DNA of 64,000 nucleotides, taken from the NCBI RefSeq assembly GCF_000981765.1, contig NZ_CP010975.1, positions 1,736,001-1,800,000 on the forward strand. The letters are read 5' to 3'. This DNA is from Kangiella geojedonensis. GTDB lineage: Bacteria; Pseudomonadota; Gammaproteobacteria; Enterobacterales; Kangiellaceae. The notes under the pieces are model-generated. The model was given only the letters and a program-made list of their open reading frames with translations, did no database searches and was not told the DNA's origin. The position numbers and the translations under genes are program-made. Positions 26,333 through 35,700 of the stretch are shown here, one piece after another; within the stretch, counting starts at the first letter, position 1, and each line of letters starts with the position of its first letter.

Positions 26333-27712
26333 GTGACACAACTCATGCAGAGCTACCAAAAAGCACGACTGGCCCGAGACTCCCGCTACGATGGGAAATT
26401 CTTTGTCGCGGTAAAAACCACCAAAATCTACTGTCGACCAATCTGTCCGGCCAACCCGCCCAAAGAACATAACGTAGTTTATTATCAAAGCGCAGCTCAA
26501 GCACAGGAAGCTGGTTTTAGGCCTTGCTTACGCTGCAGGCCCGAATCGGCTCCACACTCTTCCGCTTGGCTTGGAAATGAAGCCATATTACATAAAGCCA
26601 TGCAGCGGATTCAGTCCGGAGCCTTGAATCACCAAACTATCCAAGTGTTTAGCGAATCGCTTGGTATAAGTGATCGTTACTTAAGAAAAATATTTGAGCA
26701 GCACCTTGGCATGTCGCCGCAAAGCTATGCCAATCATCACAGGCTAATGTTGGCCAAGCAGCTACTTCAACAAACCAAACTGTCGATTACAGACATTGCG
26801 CTAAGCTCTGGTTTTAACAGCGTCCGTCGTTTTAACGATAGCTTTAAAGCGACCATGAGGTTATCGCCCAGTGAGTTACGAAAAAAATCCCACAAAGGTC
26901 AGACACAAGGCGTTAATATTGCACTGCACCTCTCCTACCGACCACCTTATAACTGGCAACAAATGCAGCAGTTTCTAAAACTTCGTGAGCTCTCTTTGAT
27001 CGAATCCGTTGATGACAATAGTTACTGTAGAAGCTTCACCATAAATCAAAGCCATGGCTGGTTTAAAGCGACTCATCAGCCTAGCAAGAATCGATTCTCC
27101 GTAGAAATAGAGTTACAAGATAATGCACAACTGATGCCTGCTATTGCTCAAATTAAACAAGTTTTGGATCTCGACAGCGACGTCAGCACTATTGAGCAGC
27201 ACTTAGCCAAAGACAGAAAACTAAAACCCATCATGACCAAAGGCTTGAGGCTTCCAGCGTGCTGGAACACCTTCGAAGCTGGTATCAAAGCAATCTTAGG
27301 GCAGCAAGTTTCTGTCAAAGCCGCCTACGGTCATACTCACCAACTTATTGAGCGAGTGGGTAGTGCTTATAACGACCACTACAAGCTTTTCCCAACCCCT
27401 GAGGAGGTCATGAATGCGGACTTGAACTTCCTAAAAATGCCTAATCGCAGGAAACAGACCTTGACCGATTTCGCCACTTGGTTTGTAAAAACAGAACAAC
27501 AAGACGTAAACCTGGCTGACATGCTTGATATCAAAGGCATAGGCCCTTGGAGTTACGAATACATCAAACTTCGTAGTGGCCAAGATACAGATGCCTTCCC
27601 TGAAAAAGATTTAGGCGTACTCAAAGCGCTGGAAGCACACAACATAACTGATACCGACAGCTGGAGCCCTTGGCGTAGTTACGCCACGCTTCATTTGTGG
27701 CACTCGCTATAA
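26333..27712 (+). CDS. Ada-type regulator fused to AlkA DNA glycosylase
   Basis: The 459-residue protein has three parts. Residues 1-75 form the Ada methyl-phosphotriester zinc domain with cysteines 34, 38, 65 and 68 (YCRPICPA, PCLRCRP); residues about 85-185 form an AraC helix-turn-helix pair; residues about 190-459 form an AlkA 3-methyladenine glycosylase with HhH-GPD LDIKGIGPWSYEYIKLRS and an Asp in FPEKDLGV. It both senses alkylation and excises bases. It uses GTG 26333, or possibly ATG 26345. ogt follows at 18 bases as a separate gene. Confidence 0.93.
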   Translation: MTQLMQSYQKARLARDSRYDGKFFVAVKTTKIYCRPICPANPPKEHNVVYYQSAAQAQEAGFRPCLRCRPESAPHSSAWLGNEAILHKAMQRIQSGALNHQTIQVFSESLGISDRYLRKIFEQHLGMSPQSYANHHRLMLAKQLLQQTKLSITDIALSSGFNSVRRFNDSFKATMRLSPSELRKKSHKGQTQGVNIALHLSYRPPYNWQQMQQFLKLRELSLIESVDDNSYCRSFTINQSHGWFKATHQPSKNRFSVEIELQDNAQLMPAIAQIKQVLDLDSDVSTIEQHLAKDRKLKPIMTKGLRLPACWNTFEAGIKAILGQQVSVKAAYGHTHQLIERVGSAYNDHYKLFPTPEEVMNADLNFLKMPNRRKQTLTDFATWFVKTEQQDVNLADMLDIKGIGPWSYEYIKLRSGQDTDAFPEKDLGVLKALEAHNITDTDSWSPWRSYATLHLWHSL

Positions 27713-27730
27713 GAGGCAATAAAATAAATT

Positions 27731-28204
27731 ATGACGATGTATTATCAACAGATGAGCTGCCCTTTTGGCACCGTCCACCTTTACGCTACTGAGCAACACT
27801 TAAAAGCCTTGTTATTTAAGCCGTGGGCAAAGGTTGAGAAATCGACGTTAACCCAACAGTCAAACGCGGTATTGGAGCAAACAAAGTCACAACTGAACGA
27901 GTACTTTGAGGGGACGCGCCAAACGTTTTCAATCCCCTTAGAATCACAGGGTACAGACTTCCAGAAGCAAGTCTGGCAAACCTTAATCACCATTCCTTTT
28001 GGTACAACATGGAATTATGGTCAGCTGGCAGTGGCCATCGGCAACAAAAATGCCAGTCGCGCTGTTGGCGCTGCCAATGGTAAAAACCCGATTTCCATAA
28101 TCGTGCCCTGCCACCGCGTGATTGGCGCTAACGGCACATTAACCGGCTATGCTGGAGGGCTAAAAGCTAAAGAATGGTTGCTCAAACATGAAGGCGTGCT
28201 ATAA
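27731..28204 (+). CDS. ogt: Methylated-DNA--protein-cysteine methyltransferase
   Basis: The 157-residue protein removes O6-alkyl groups from guanine by suicide transfer to Cys. The active site [19 protein letters not shown] is intact, with [21 protein letters not shown] and the arginine-finger segment [11 protein letters not shown]. Length is typical for Ogt-type proteins without an Ada domain. It sits 18 bases after the ada-alkA fusion, giving a compact alkylation-repair operon that is probably self-regulated by the Ada domain. Confidence 0.95.
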   Translation: MTMYYQQMSCPFGTVHLYATEQHLKALLFKPWAKVEKSTLTQQSNAVLEQTKSQLNEYFEGTRQTFSIPLESQGTDFQKQVWQTLITIPFGTTWNYGQLAVAIGNKNASRAVGAANGKNPISIIVPCHRVIGANGTLTGYAGGLKAKEWLLKHEGVL

Positions 28205-28235
28205 ATAAGAAACCTCTATAATCACAAGGTTAAGC

Positions 28236-28619
28236 ATGGCACTGATCGTTGAAGCGACTGTATGGCTTTTCGCCTTAGGACTCATAGCCTTTGAGTTCGT
28301 CATCTTACTTGCTAAGCCCAAGGCTATTCAGTTCCTCAAGGCTTTCGTCAAAACCCCATGGCACCACTTCCTCGAACAAACACTACGCTTAATAATTGGC
28401 GCCTCTATCGTCGTCCACGCACCGGACATGGCCTTCAGCGATCTTTTCGGCATCTTCGGCTGGATCATCATTATCACCTCGCTCATGCTAGTCGGTTTAC
28501 CTTGGCGTTGGCATCACACTTTTGCCAAAAAAGTCATTCCCACCGTCATTAAATTCATCCAACTTTACGGCATTCTGTGCTTAGCCCTTGGCAGTTTCAC
28601 CATTTACAGCCTTGCCTAA
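28236..28619 (+). CDS. Hypothetical four-helix membrane protein
   Basis: The 127-residue protein is mostly hydrophobic, with helices at about residues 5-25, 48-62, 66-86 and 102-125 and short loops (KFVKTPWHHFLEQTLR, PWRWHHTFAKK). I recognise no family. It begins 31 bases after ogt, so it may be the third gene of the alkylation-repair transcript. A function in repair is not implied. Confidence 0.6.
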   Translation: MALIVEATVWLFALGLIAFEFVILLAKPKAIQFLKAFVKTPWHHFLEQTLRLIIGASIVVHAPDMAFSDLFGIFGWIIIITSLMLVGLPWRWHHTFAKKVIPTVIKFIQLYGILCLALGSFTIYSLA

Positions 28620-28799
28620 CGCACCTATAACTCATTGATTTATATAGACTGTCGCCTTAATGTCAGGTGACATCAACGCTACTGTCCCCTTTATGGCGTG
28701 GTATACTCAACACAGTATTTTAATAATACAGGCTCACTCGATAGCCACTACAACAACGGCTTTAAAGCTTAACTCAATACTGATATTAGGATTGGAAAC

Positions 28800-29333
28800 A
28801 TGATTGTAAGAAAACTACGATTACGTAACGGATGGTCACAAGAACAACTCGCCGAAATGACCGGACTCAGCGTCCGCACCATTCAGCGTATTGAACGCGG
28901 CCAACCCGCCAGCCTAGAAAGTCAAAAAGCTCTCGCTGCTGTATTTGAAGTGGATATCGCCACGTTTCAACCTCCTGAGTTAAAACACACTCAAGCTCAG
29001 GAACAGCAAACCAAGGAGCCTGTTATGAACGCAACTAACACTAACGAAACTAGTGAGCTAGAAAAACGTCCGGTAGAAAAAGTGTCCGACGAAGAAGCTG
29101 ATGCCATGGAATACGTCAAAGGCATTAAAGACTTCTATGGACATATAGCGTTTTACATCATCTTCACTGTAATCTTTATTTTTACAGGAAAAATTTCAGA
29201 GATGCTTATCCCATGGGGAGCTTGGACGCTAGGTCTAATCTTCCACGGCCTACAAGCCTATGAGGTTATGAATATCTTCAACATCAACTGGGAAAAGAAA
29301 ATGGTCGAAAAGCGACTGAAGAAAAAGCTTTAA
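28800..29333 (+). CDS. XRE-type HTH protein with C-terminal 2TM domain
   Basis: Residues 1-62 form an XRE helix-turn-helix (LRNGWSQEQLAEMTGLSVRTIQRIERG). After a Gln/Thr/Glu-rich linker (about 63-105) a 2TM domain follows: MEYVKGIKDFYGHIAFYIIFTVIFIF..., two helices at about 117-135 and 143-160, ending VEKRLKKKL. This combination is a known architecture of membrane-tethered regulators with unknown signals. It has its own upstream spacer of 180 bases containing TATACT (28702-28707) but no clear -35. Confidence 0.85.
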   Translation: MIVRKLRLRNGWSQEQLAEMTGLSVRTIQRIERGQPASLESQKALAAVFEVDIATFQPPELKHTQAQEQQTKEPVMNATNTNETSELEKRPVEKVSDEEADAMEYVKGIKDFYGHIAFYIIFTVIFIFTGKISEMLIPWGAWTLGLIFHGLQAYEVMNIFNINWEKKMVEKRLKKKL

Positions 29334-29340
29334 TACTCCT

Positions 29341-29368
29341 GTCATCCCGCGGTCTGACCGCGGGATTC
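29341..29368. repeat. GC-rich palindrome of the GTCAT(T/C)CC family
   Basis: ATCCCGCGGT (29344-29353) pairs perfectly with ACCGCGGGAT (29357-29366) over a three-base loop. It lies 8 bases after the HTH-2TM stop and may also help end that transcript, although no T tract follows. Confidence 0.8.
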
Positions 29369-29411
29369 AATGTCTTTAAAGTCTATAGATCCACCTTAAA
29401 AAGGAGCCAAC

Positions 29412-30083
29412 TTGCGCCCACATCACATCGCTTGGAGTGTTTGCTTGATCCCTATCATTGCTGCGCATGGGGCGTTTTTTCTTGGGTTATGGGAAGGTGT
29501 GGCTAGAGAATGTATACCTTACTTCCAAGGTTGCACTTCAATTAGTCGAGCTGCTCGCGAAGGTAACGCTATCTTTATATTTCGCGGCCTAATGATGCCA
29601 ACCACTGCTTTGTTGGTGTTTTTCTGGTATCTACAAAGTATTTGGTTAAAACAAATAACAGACAAAACAAATCGAGCTATATTTACCCTTGGCAGTATCG
29701 GCGCACTGTTTTTAATCCTCTACGTCAATTTCCTCGGTACTGAAGGCGACTTCTACCAATTTATGCGCCGCTACGGCATCACCTTCTACTTCGCCCTCAC
29801 AGTCCTCGCCCAGATGCTCAGCATCCGAAGCCTTCAAAAAGTCAAAAACTCATTACACAAACGAACCAGACAGTTCCTCAAAGCACAATTTATTCTAATG
29901 ATACTCTACTGGTGCCTTGGCATTGCCAACGTCACCATCAAAGCCACCGGCGTCAGCTGGGCCGATCAAGCCGAAAACATCATCGAATGGCACTTCGCCC
30001 TATACATGTCGCTTTACTTCGGCTTAACCGCCATGATGTGGACGCGGAGTCAGCTTAATTGGCGGTTTACAGTTAACGATTAA
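29412..30083 (+). CDS. Hypothetical six-helix membrane protein (Frag1/DRAM-like?)
   Basis: The start is TTG at 29412, supported by AAGGAG at 29401-29406, five bases before it. The 223-residue protein has about six transmembrane helices. The exoplasmic loop FQGCTSISRAAREGNAIFIFRGLMMP resembles the Frag1/DRAM/Sfk1 superfamily, where an S-I-S segment and Arg precede the second helix; this is only an impression. Its 3' end overlaps the convergent MAPEG gene by 11 bases. Confidence 0.65.
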   Translation: MRPHHIAWSVCLIPIIAAHGAFFLGLWEGVARECIPYFQGCTSISRAAREGNAIFIFRGLMMPTTALLVFFWYLQSIWLKQITDKTNRAIFTLGSIGALFLILYVNFLGTEGDFYQFMRRYGITFYFALTVLAQMLSIRSLQKVKNSLHKRTRQFLKAQFILMILYWCLGIANVTIKATGVSWADQAENIIEWHFALYMSLYFGLTAMMWTRSQLNWRFTVND

Positions 30084-30471
30084 AAATAAATAAAAACCAC
30101 ATAGCTAACACAGCTAAAAAGTTAATTGTGAACACAAGTCCTCTCAAACGTACATTCTTAGTCAAAATCTGAACACAGCTATGAAATAAACGCCCAGCGA
30201 CAAACACCCAAGCGAGCCAAACCTGCACAGAGTCAACCGCACTCCCCTGACTAACTAACAATACACACACCACATAAAAGAATAACGGCCACTCAAACTG
30301 ATTCGACAAATTCGCACTAATTCGTGGCTCAACCTCGCCCCAAGGCTCCTTCTTAGACTGAATAAGACCCCACACCGAAGGAGCGCGCACTAGTGTAAGT
30401 AAAACATAGAGAAAAGCCACCCACAGAACGTGAGCAAGCATTGGGTAAAGTAATAAATTACTTGGTAACAT
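30073..30471 (-). CDS. MAPEG family membrane protein
   Basis: The start at 30471 (MLPSNLLLYPML) gives 132 residues with four helices, which fits MAPEG proteins (membrane-associated glutathione and eicosanoid metabolism family). The characteristic segment is EVEPRISANLSNQFEWPLFFYV. A longer frame to 30627 would only be antisense overlap into the NERD coding region and is not used. The ATG lies inside the last codons of the NERD gene, overlapping by 14 bases, so translation is probably coupled. It converges on and overlaps the 29412-30083 gene by 11 bases. Confidence 0.8.
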   Translation of the reverse strand: MLPSNLLLYPMLAHVLWVAFLYVLLTLVRAPSVWGLIQSKKEPWGEVEPRISANLSNQFEWPLFFYVVCVLLVSQGSAVDSVQVWLAWVFVAGRLFHSCVQILTKNVRLRGLVFTINFLAVLAMWFLFIFNR

Positions 30472-31234
30472 TTTGCACCGTTTTGCACTTCGGGTAAGCA
30501 GAACACCCCCAGAACTCATTACCCGCAGTCGCTCCTCTTTTGGCAATACGAAGAACCATGCTCCCTCCACATTTGGGACACTGACGGTTAGCTGCTGAAT
30601 CATAGCGTGCTCTAAGGTTCTGGACATGCTGATAATCTGTCTTCCAAGATGATTTTAGTCGAAGCGAACCAATTTTTGACAAAATATTGTGTATACTCGC
30701 CTCACTCAACACTGGCTTAGTAAATGATTTGATGTAGGTTATGTAGCCACCACCACAGGTTACGTTGGCAGGCATCGGCGACTTGAAAGTACTGTCACCA
30801 GCAAAAACAATAACCGAGTGTATAACGTCAGGCGACAAACCGAGCGCGGACTCAAGAGCTTTTAAGTGTTTGTAATTCTGACGAAGTGGGTTCTGAAATT
30901 TGTATGATTTTCTGTAGAGCTTCTGGGTCCATTGTGATTGTTTTTCTCCCCCAAAAACCCACCCTTTCATATACTTCGTTTCTACTACAAAGATGCCGTA
31001 TCGTGATACAAAAATGTGGTCAATCTGAGTAGTTCCATCAGCCGCAGGTAAGGTAACATTGTGAACACGATGGTAAGTATTTGCTGGCAGCCTGAGCTTC
31101 GCGGTCAACTTAACTAGAAACTCACCGAGAAGCCCTTTAAACCAAGGGGATTGAGAAAAGCTGATTATCAATACAACCGGAACTAGCCACCAATACACCG
31201 CAAATCCACCGATAATCTGCGAAAAGTAGTCCAT
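30458..31234 (-). CDS. NERD-domain protein with C-terminal zinc ribbon
   Basis: The 258-residue protein has an N-terminal membrane helix (about 12-28), a NERD domain (about 36-155; GEFLVKLTAKL, IDHIFVSRYGIFVVETKYMKGWVFG) and a topoisomerase-type C4 zinc finger (CPKCGGSMVLRIAKRG...FWGCSAYPKCK). The D-H-I...E-T-K core is the PD-(D/E)XK-like nuclease arrangement, so DNA or RNA processing near the membrane is a reasonable inference. It overlaps a MAPEG gene downstream. dnaE lies upstream, 197 bases away. Confidence 0.9.
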   Translation of the reverse strand: MDYFSQIIGGFAVYWWLVPVVLIISFSQSPWFKGLLGEFLVKLTAKLRLPANTYHRVHNVTLPAADGTTQIDHIFVSRYGIFVVETKYMKGWVFGGEKQSQWTQKLYRKSYKFQNPLRQNYKHLKALESALGLSPDVIHSVIVFAGDSTFKSPMPANVTCGGGYITYIKSFTKPVLSEASIHNILSKIGSLRLKSSWKTDYQHVQNLRARYDSAANRQCPKCGGSMVLRIAKRGATAGNEFWGCSAYPKCKTVQNVTK

Positions 31235-31350
31235 AAAGCACTGTCTCCCTGCAACTTTACTCTAAGAATTCTTAAGTTACATACTAACTTCGAAGGATAT
31301 TTTTACAAGTGTGGCTAACTTTAAGAGCGAAAACTAGACTAAAAAGCTAG

Positions 31351-31371
31351 ATCCTGAATCTAGTTCAGGAT
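31351..31371. repeat. Palindrome ATCCTGAA/TTCAGGAT
   Basis: ATCCTGAA (31351-31358) and TTCAGGAT (31364-31371) flank TCTAG in the spacer between dnaE and the NERD gene. With the palindrome at 31396-31420 it makes a pair of stem-loops just beyond the dnaE stop, which could slow or end the dnaE transcript. Confidence 0.75.
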
Positions 31372-31395
31372 GAAAAGAGTAAAAAAGTCTCTCTA

Positions 31396-31420
31396 GATTC
31401 CGTATCAAGTACGGAATGAC
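31396..31420. repeat. GATTCC...GGAATGAC palindromic element
   Basis: ATTCCGTA (31397-31404) pairs with TACGGAAT (31410-31417) around TCAAG. Its reverse complement matches the element at 50175-50202 at 26 of 28 positions when flanking CTAG is included, showing a dispersed repeat. It ends 12 bases from the dnaE stop. Confidence 0.85.
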
Positions 31421-31431
31421 AAAAGGTGGAG

Positions 31432-34400
31432 CTAATACTCCACCCTAGCCTCAACACACCCCGGAATATGCTTCAAGGCAAAAACCAGTGCGTCAGCGGG
31501 CTGCACAGCCCACTCTGGAGACAGTTTATAGTCTGCGGATAATTTCGCTTGTTGGTATTGTAAGTTAACCACAACTGGGCAAGCTCCATCTTTATGCTGA
31601 TTAAGCTTTTCGTGCAGTTCCGTCATGGTATCAGGGCCAGTCACGGTGTCAGAGACAGTAATAACAATTTTCTTGCAGTATTGTTCACGCGCCTGCTCAA
31701 AGGATAAGACGCTGTTGGCGCTAACGCTAGTACCACCAGAGTAATCGTCATGACGTGCTTCGCCGTCAATCACCACCACGCTGTCTTTGGTGAGGACATC
31801 ACGATAACGCTCGAACGTTTCGGCATAAACCGTGACATCACAACGTCCTGACTTATCGTCGATGGTTAGAATACCCATCTTATCGCCACGCTTGGTCGTC
31901 ATCACGCGCATAGCAATAATCAATCCAGCCACACGAGCGGTTCTGCCGCGTCCCGTTGGTTGTAAGTCACGCAAGCGAGTGACACTCATCTGTCTAATTT
32001 CGGGCACGTAACGATCAATTGGATGCCCCGTTAAATAAAGACCTAATGTGTCCTTCTCGCCTTGCAATACTTGCTCATCAGTCCAAGGTCTGACTCGGAC
32101 GTATTGATGCTGTTCGCTGGCAGTGGTCGCGACAACACTACCAAATAAATCATCCTGCCCCACTTCCTGGCTTTTATTGAACTGCTCGGCTGCTTTAATC
32201 GCTTCATCAAGCGATGCCATTAGAGTCGCACGGTTTGGGCCAAGTTCATCCAAGGCTCCAGCACGAATCAATGACTCAAGCACTCGGCGGTTAGCTTTCT
32301 TCAGATCCACGCGGCTACAGAAGTCGAATAAATCTTCATAAGGGCCGTTAGCTTCCCGTTCATTGACAAGGCTTTCGATTGCGCCTTCACCAACACCTTT
32401 AATCGCTCCGATGCCGTAAACGATGCGGCCTTCTTCATCCACCGAGAAACGATACTGACCTTTGTTAACGTCAGGCGGGGTAATGGTAATACCCTGCATT
32501 TCAGCATCTTCGACATATGTAACAACCTTATCGGTATTGTCCATATCCGACGACATCACTGCCGCCATAAAGGATGCTGGGTGATGCGTTTTTAACCACG
32601 CGGTTTGATAAGCGACCAAGGCATAAGCAGCCGAGTGTGATTTGTTAAAACCATAACCGGCGAATTTTTCTACCAAGTCAAAGATCTTCATGGCGAGATC
32701 ACCATCAACGCCATTCTTCTCCGCGCCTTCTTTAAAGATACTCCGCTGCTTTTCCATCTCCTCGGCTTTTTTCTTACCCATCGCACGACGCAAAATATCA
32801 GCGCCACCTAGCGAGTAACCCGCTAAAACCTGTGCGATCTGCATCACCTGCTCTTGGTACAAAATAATGCCGTAGGTTGGCTCTAAGATTTCCTTTAACC
32901 ATTCATGTTGATAATCGGGATGTGGGTAAGACACCTTATCCAAACCGTGCTTACGGCGAATAAAGTCATCGACCATGCCTGACTGCAAAGGTCCCGGGCG
33001 GAATAAAGCCACCAAAGCGATAATATCTTCAAAACGGTTTGGCTTAAGACGCTTAATCAAGTCTTTCATACCACGCGACTCTAGCTGGAAGACAGCTGTA
33101 GTATTAGCGGCTTGCAGCATTTTAAACACTTCCGGATCTTCCGTATCAATGCGTGTGATATCGACCGGATCTTCCCCTTTTTTCTGCAAAATGCCGTTGG
33201 CAGTTTCAAGCGCCCAATCGATGATGGTAAGTGTTCGCAAACCCAAGAAGTCAAACTTCACAAGACCCGCGCTTTCAACATCATCCTTATCGAACTGGGT
33301 CACGACATTCGCACCAGTTTCATCACAATAAAGCGGGGCAAATTCCTCCAAGTCTCCTGGTGCAATGACCACACCACCTGCGTGCTTACCGGCGTTACGT
33401 TTCACACCTTCTAGCTTGCGGGCCAAATCCCAAACTTCACGAAAGTCTTCGTCTTCCTCGTACATTCGAGGTAACTCAGGCTCTTGCTCGTAAGCTTTTT
33501 CGAGCGTCATACCCACTTCAAAGGGAATCAGTTTAGCAATCTTATCGACGAAGCCATAAGGGTGACTTAATACACGCCCCACATCACGTATTACAGCTTT
33601 TGCTGCCATAGTACCGAAAGTAATAATCTGCGATACGCTGTTACGACCGTAGCGCTCTGCAACATAATCAATGACCCGATCTCGCCCTTCCATACAGAAG
33701 TCGACGTCAAAGTCAGGCATCGATACACGCTCTGGATTCAAGAATCTCTCGAAAAGAAGGTCAAACTCCAACGGATCAAGATCGGTAATTTTCATGGCGT
33801 AAGCCACTAATGAACCGGCACCAGAACCACGGCCTGGACCAACTGGGACACCGTTATCCTTAGACCATTGGATGAAGTCACCAACGATAAGGAAGTAACC
33901 CGGAAAACCCATGGAATTAATAACGTCTAACTCAATCTGTAATCGTTCGTCGTACGGTTTACGTATTTCAGCAAAATTTTCAGCATTGCGATCATACAGA
34001 TGATCAAGTCGCTCTTCTAAACCATCTTTTGATACTTGCTCAAAATACTGATCAATCGTCATTCCCTCAGGAATAGGGAATTCTGGTAAGAAATATTCAC
34101 CTAAGCGCAGATCCATATTACAGCGCTTAGCAATTTCCACCGTATTCTCAATAGCTTCGGGGATATCATCGAACAGCTCAACCATTTCATCTTCAGTGCG
34201 AAGATATTGCTGGTCAGAGTAATCACGCGGACGGCGAGGGTCGGCTAACACTCGTCCTTGGTTAATACACACTCTAGCTTCATGGGCATCGAAATCCTCT
34301 TTCTGCAAAAACCTTACGTCGTTAGTAGCGACGACTGGCGTACCGGAGCCTTGGGCTAAACCGATGACTTGATGAATGTATTCATTCTCATAAGGACGAC

Positions 34401-34917
34401 CAGTTCTATGAAGCTCTAGGTAAAACCGGTTGGAAAAGTGATGGTTCCAAAAACCCAAATACTCGGCTGCAAGATCCATCTTGCCTGCCAGTACGGCTTT
34501 ACCAATATCACCTTCCCTGCCCCCCGAAAGAATGATAATTCCTTGGTTGAGTTCCGCCATCCATTCCTTTTTAACTAATGGAAAGCCCCGGTGTTGGTTT
34601 TTCAAATAGGCTCTGGAAATTAAATACTTAAGATTGAGGTAGCCGTCGGTATTCATGCACAAAGCTGTGACACGAAAAAAACTATCTTCATCGTCAGGGT
34701 CTTGGATCAGTAAGTCAGCGCCTGCTATCGGCTTCACTGCTGACTTCACGGCGGTAGAGTAGAACTTAACGAGACCACACATGTTCATTTGATCCGTCAT
34801 GGCTATAGCCGGAACTTCTCGTTTTTCACACTCAGCCAGCATAGGCTTAACTCTAACTAGGCTATCAACCATAGAGTATTCGGTATGAACTTTTAAATGA
34901 ACAAAGCGAGGTGCCAT
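31432..34917 (-). CDS. dnaE: DNA polymerase III alpha subunit
   Basis: This is the replicative polymerase, 1161 residues, the usual length of DnaE1. The N-terminal PHP domain (FVHLKVHTEYSMVDSLVR), catalytic aspartates in MPDFDVDFCMEGRDRVI, the KSHSAAYALVAYQTAWLKTHHP segment, the HhH tandem and the OB fold (VAGLIIAMRVMTTKRGDKMG) are all recognisable. It is the last gene of the uppS-to-dnaE block, 192 bases after rnhB. Palindromes follow. The usual partner accA is about 6 kb away. Confidence 0.98.
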   Translation of the reverse strand: MAPRFVHLKVHTEYSMVDSLVRVKPMLAECEKREVPAIAMTDQMNMCGLVKFYSTAVKSAVKPIAGADLLIQDPDDEDSFFRVTALCMNTDGYLNLKYLISRAYLKNQHRGFPLVKKEWMAELNQGIIILSGGREGDIGKAVLAGKMDLAAEYLGFWNHHFSNRFYLELHRTGRPYENEYIHQVIGLAQGSGTPVVATNDVRFLQKEDFDAHEARVCINQGRVLADPRRPRDYSDQQYLRTEDEMVELFDDIPEAIENTVEIAKRCNMDLRLGEYFLPEFPIPEGMTIDQYFEQVSKDGLEERLDHLYDRNAENFAEIRKPYDERLQIELDVINSMGFPGYFLIVGDFIQWSKDNGVPVGPGRGSGAGSLVAYAMKITDLDPLEFDLLFERFLNPERVSMPDFDVDFCMEGRDRVIDYVAERYGRNSVSQIITFGTMAAKAVIRDVGRVLSHPYGFVDKIAKLIPFEVGMTLEKAYEQEPELPRMYEEDEDFREVWDLARKLEGVKRNAGKHAGGVVIAPGDLEEFAPLYCDETGANVVTQFDKDDVESAGLVKFDFLGLRTLTIIDWALETANGILQKKGEDPVDITRIDTEDPEVFKMLQAANTTAVFQLESRGMKDLIKRLKPNRFEDIIALVALFRPGPLQSGMVDDFIRRKHGLDKVSYPHPDYQHEWLKEILEPTYGIILYQEQVMQIAQVLAGYSLGGADILRRAMGKKKAEEMEKQRSIFKEGAEKNGVDGDLAMKIFDLVEKFAGYGFNKSHSAAYALVAYQTAWLKTHHPASFMAAVMSSDMDNTDKVVTYVEDAEMQGITITPPDVNKGQYRFSVDEEGRIVYGIGAIKGVGEGAIESLVNEREANGPYEDLFDFCSRVDLKKANRRVLESLIRAGALDELGPNRATLMASLDEAIKAAEQFNKSQEVGQDDLFGSVVATTASEQHQYVRVRPWTDEQVLQGEKDTLGLYLTGHPIDRYVPEIRQMSVTRLRDLQPTGRGRTARVAGLIIAMRVMTTKRGDKMGILTIDDKSGRCDVTVYAETFERYRDVLTKDSVVVIDGEARHDDYSGGTSVSANSVLSFEQAREQYCKKIVITVSDTVTGPDTMTELHEKLNQHKDGACPVVVNLQYQQAKLSADYKLSPEWAVQPADALVFALKHIPGCVEARVEY

Positions 34918-35109
34918 ATTTAAGGTGCCGTCATGTTTTGATATGTATTGTTTAATATATCGCTATGGTGTCGCCAAACCGGCCTAACCACCACAGTCAC
35001 TGAATGTTCTCACCTCCATTATAAGGAGGTCGAAACAGCTTTGCAGTAAGATTATTTGCTCAATCTTTTGTCAAAAGTCTCAAAGTAGAGACATCCTCAG
35101 AACTCAAGC

Positions 35110-35700
35110 CTATAAGTTGAGCTGTTGTTGTACTGGTGCGTATGACTTCCGGTGTATCTCTGTAATTCCAAGCTTTATGATAGCTTCACGATGTTGCTTG
35201 GTTGGATAGCCCTTATGTTTGGCAAAACCATAACCAGGGTATTTTTCTTCCATCTCAACCATTTCATTGTCACGCGCCACTTTTGCCAATATAGACGCCG
35301 CACTAATCGCTGGCTCTTTGCTGTCGCCTTTAATAATGGCTTCCATAGCACAGTCTAATTCGGGGCAATGATTGCCATCAATTAACGCTAACTCTGGCTG
35401 TTGCGAGAGACTTTCGACACTACGTTTCATGGCCAATAAACTGGCCTGCAGGATATTGATCTGATCAATTTCTTCAACCTCAGCGCGACATATAGACCAA
35501 GCCAGAGCTTTCTCTTTAATTTCTAAAGCGAGCGATTCACGACGCTTTTCCGTCAATTTCTTTGAGTCAGCAAGCCCATCGATTGGGTTTTCAGGATCTA
35601 AAATCACCGCTGCCGCAACCACAGGTCCTGCTAAAGGACCGCGCCCTACTTCATCCACACCAGCGACTAGCAAAGGTCTTTGTTGCAAAGTATCAATCAT
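35110..35700 (-). CDS. rnhB: Ribonuclease HII
   Basis: The start at 35700 ([14 protein letters not shown]) is set by AGGAGT seven bases before it and by the ATGATTGA overlap of eight bases with the lpxB stop; a longer frame to 35736 would overlap lpxB further without reason. The 196 residues hold the RNase H-like acidic sites [13 protein letters not shown] (Asp-Glu), LIDGNH and the [12 protein letters not shown] motif. It removes single ribonucleotides from DNA. lpxB-rnhB-dnaE is the standard order. Confidence 0.96.
   Translation of the reverse strand: MIDTLQQRPLLVAGVDEVGRGPLAGPVVAAAVILDPENPIDGLADSKKLTEKRRESLALEIKEKALAWSICRAEVEEIDQINILQASLLAMKRSVESLSQQPELALIDGNHCPELDCAMEAIIKGDSKEPAISAASILAKVARDNEMVEMEEKYPGYGFAKHKGYPTKQHREAIIKLGITEIHRKSYAPVQQQLNL

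Noticed and set aside
30472-30627. N-terminal extension of the MAPEG gene
   Set aside because: It lies wholly inside the NERD zinc-ribbon coding sequence in another frame, and MAPEG proteins begin at the MLPSNLLL helix.
34918-35109. tRNA or small gene between rnhB and dnaE
   Set aside because: No cloverleaf, no open frame with a start site and no strong hairpin could be seen.
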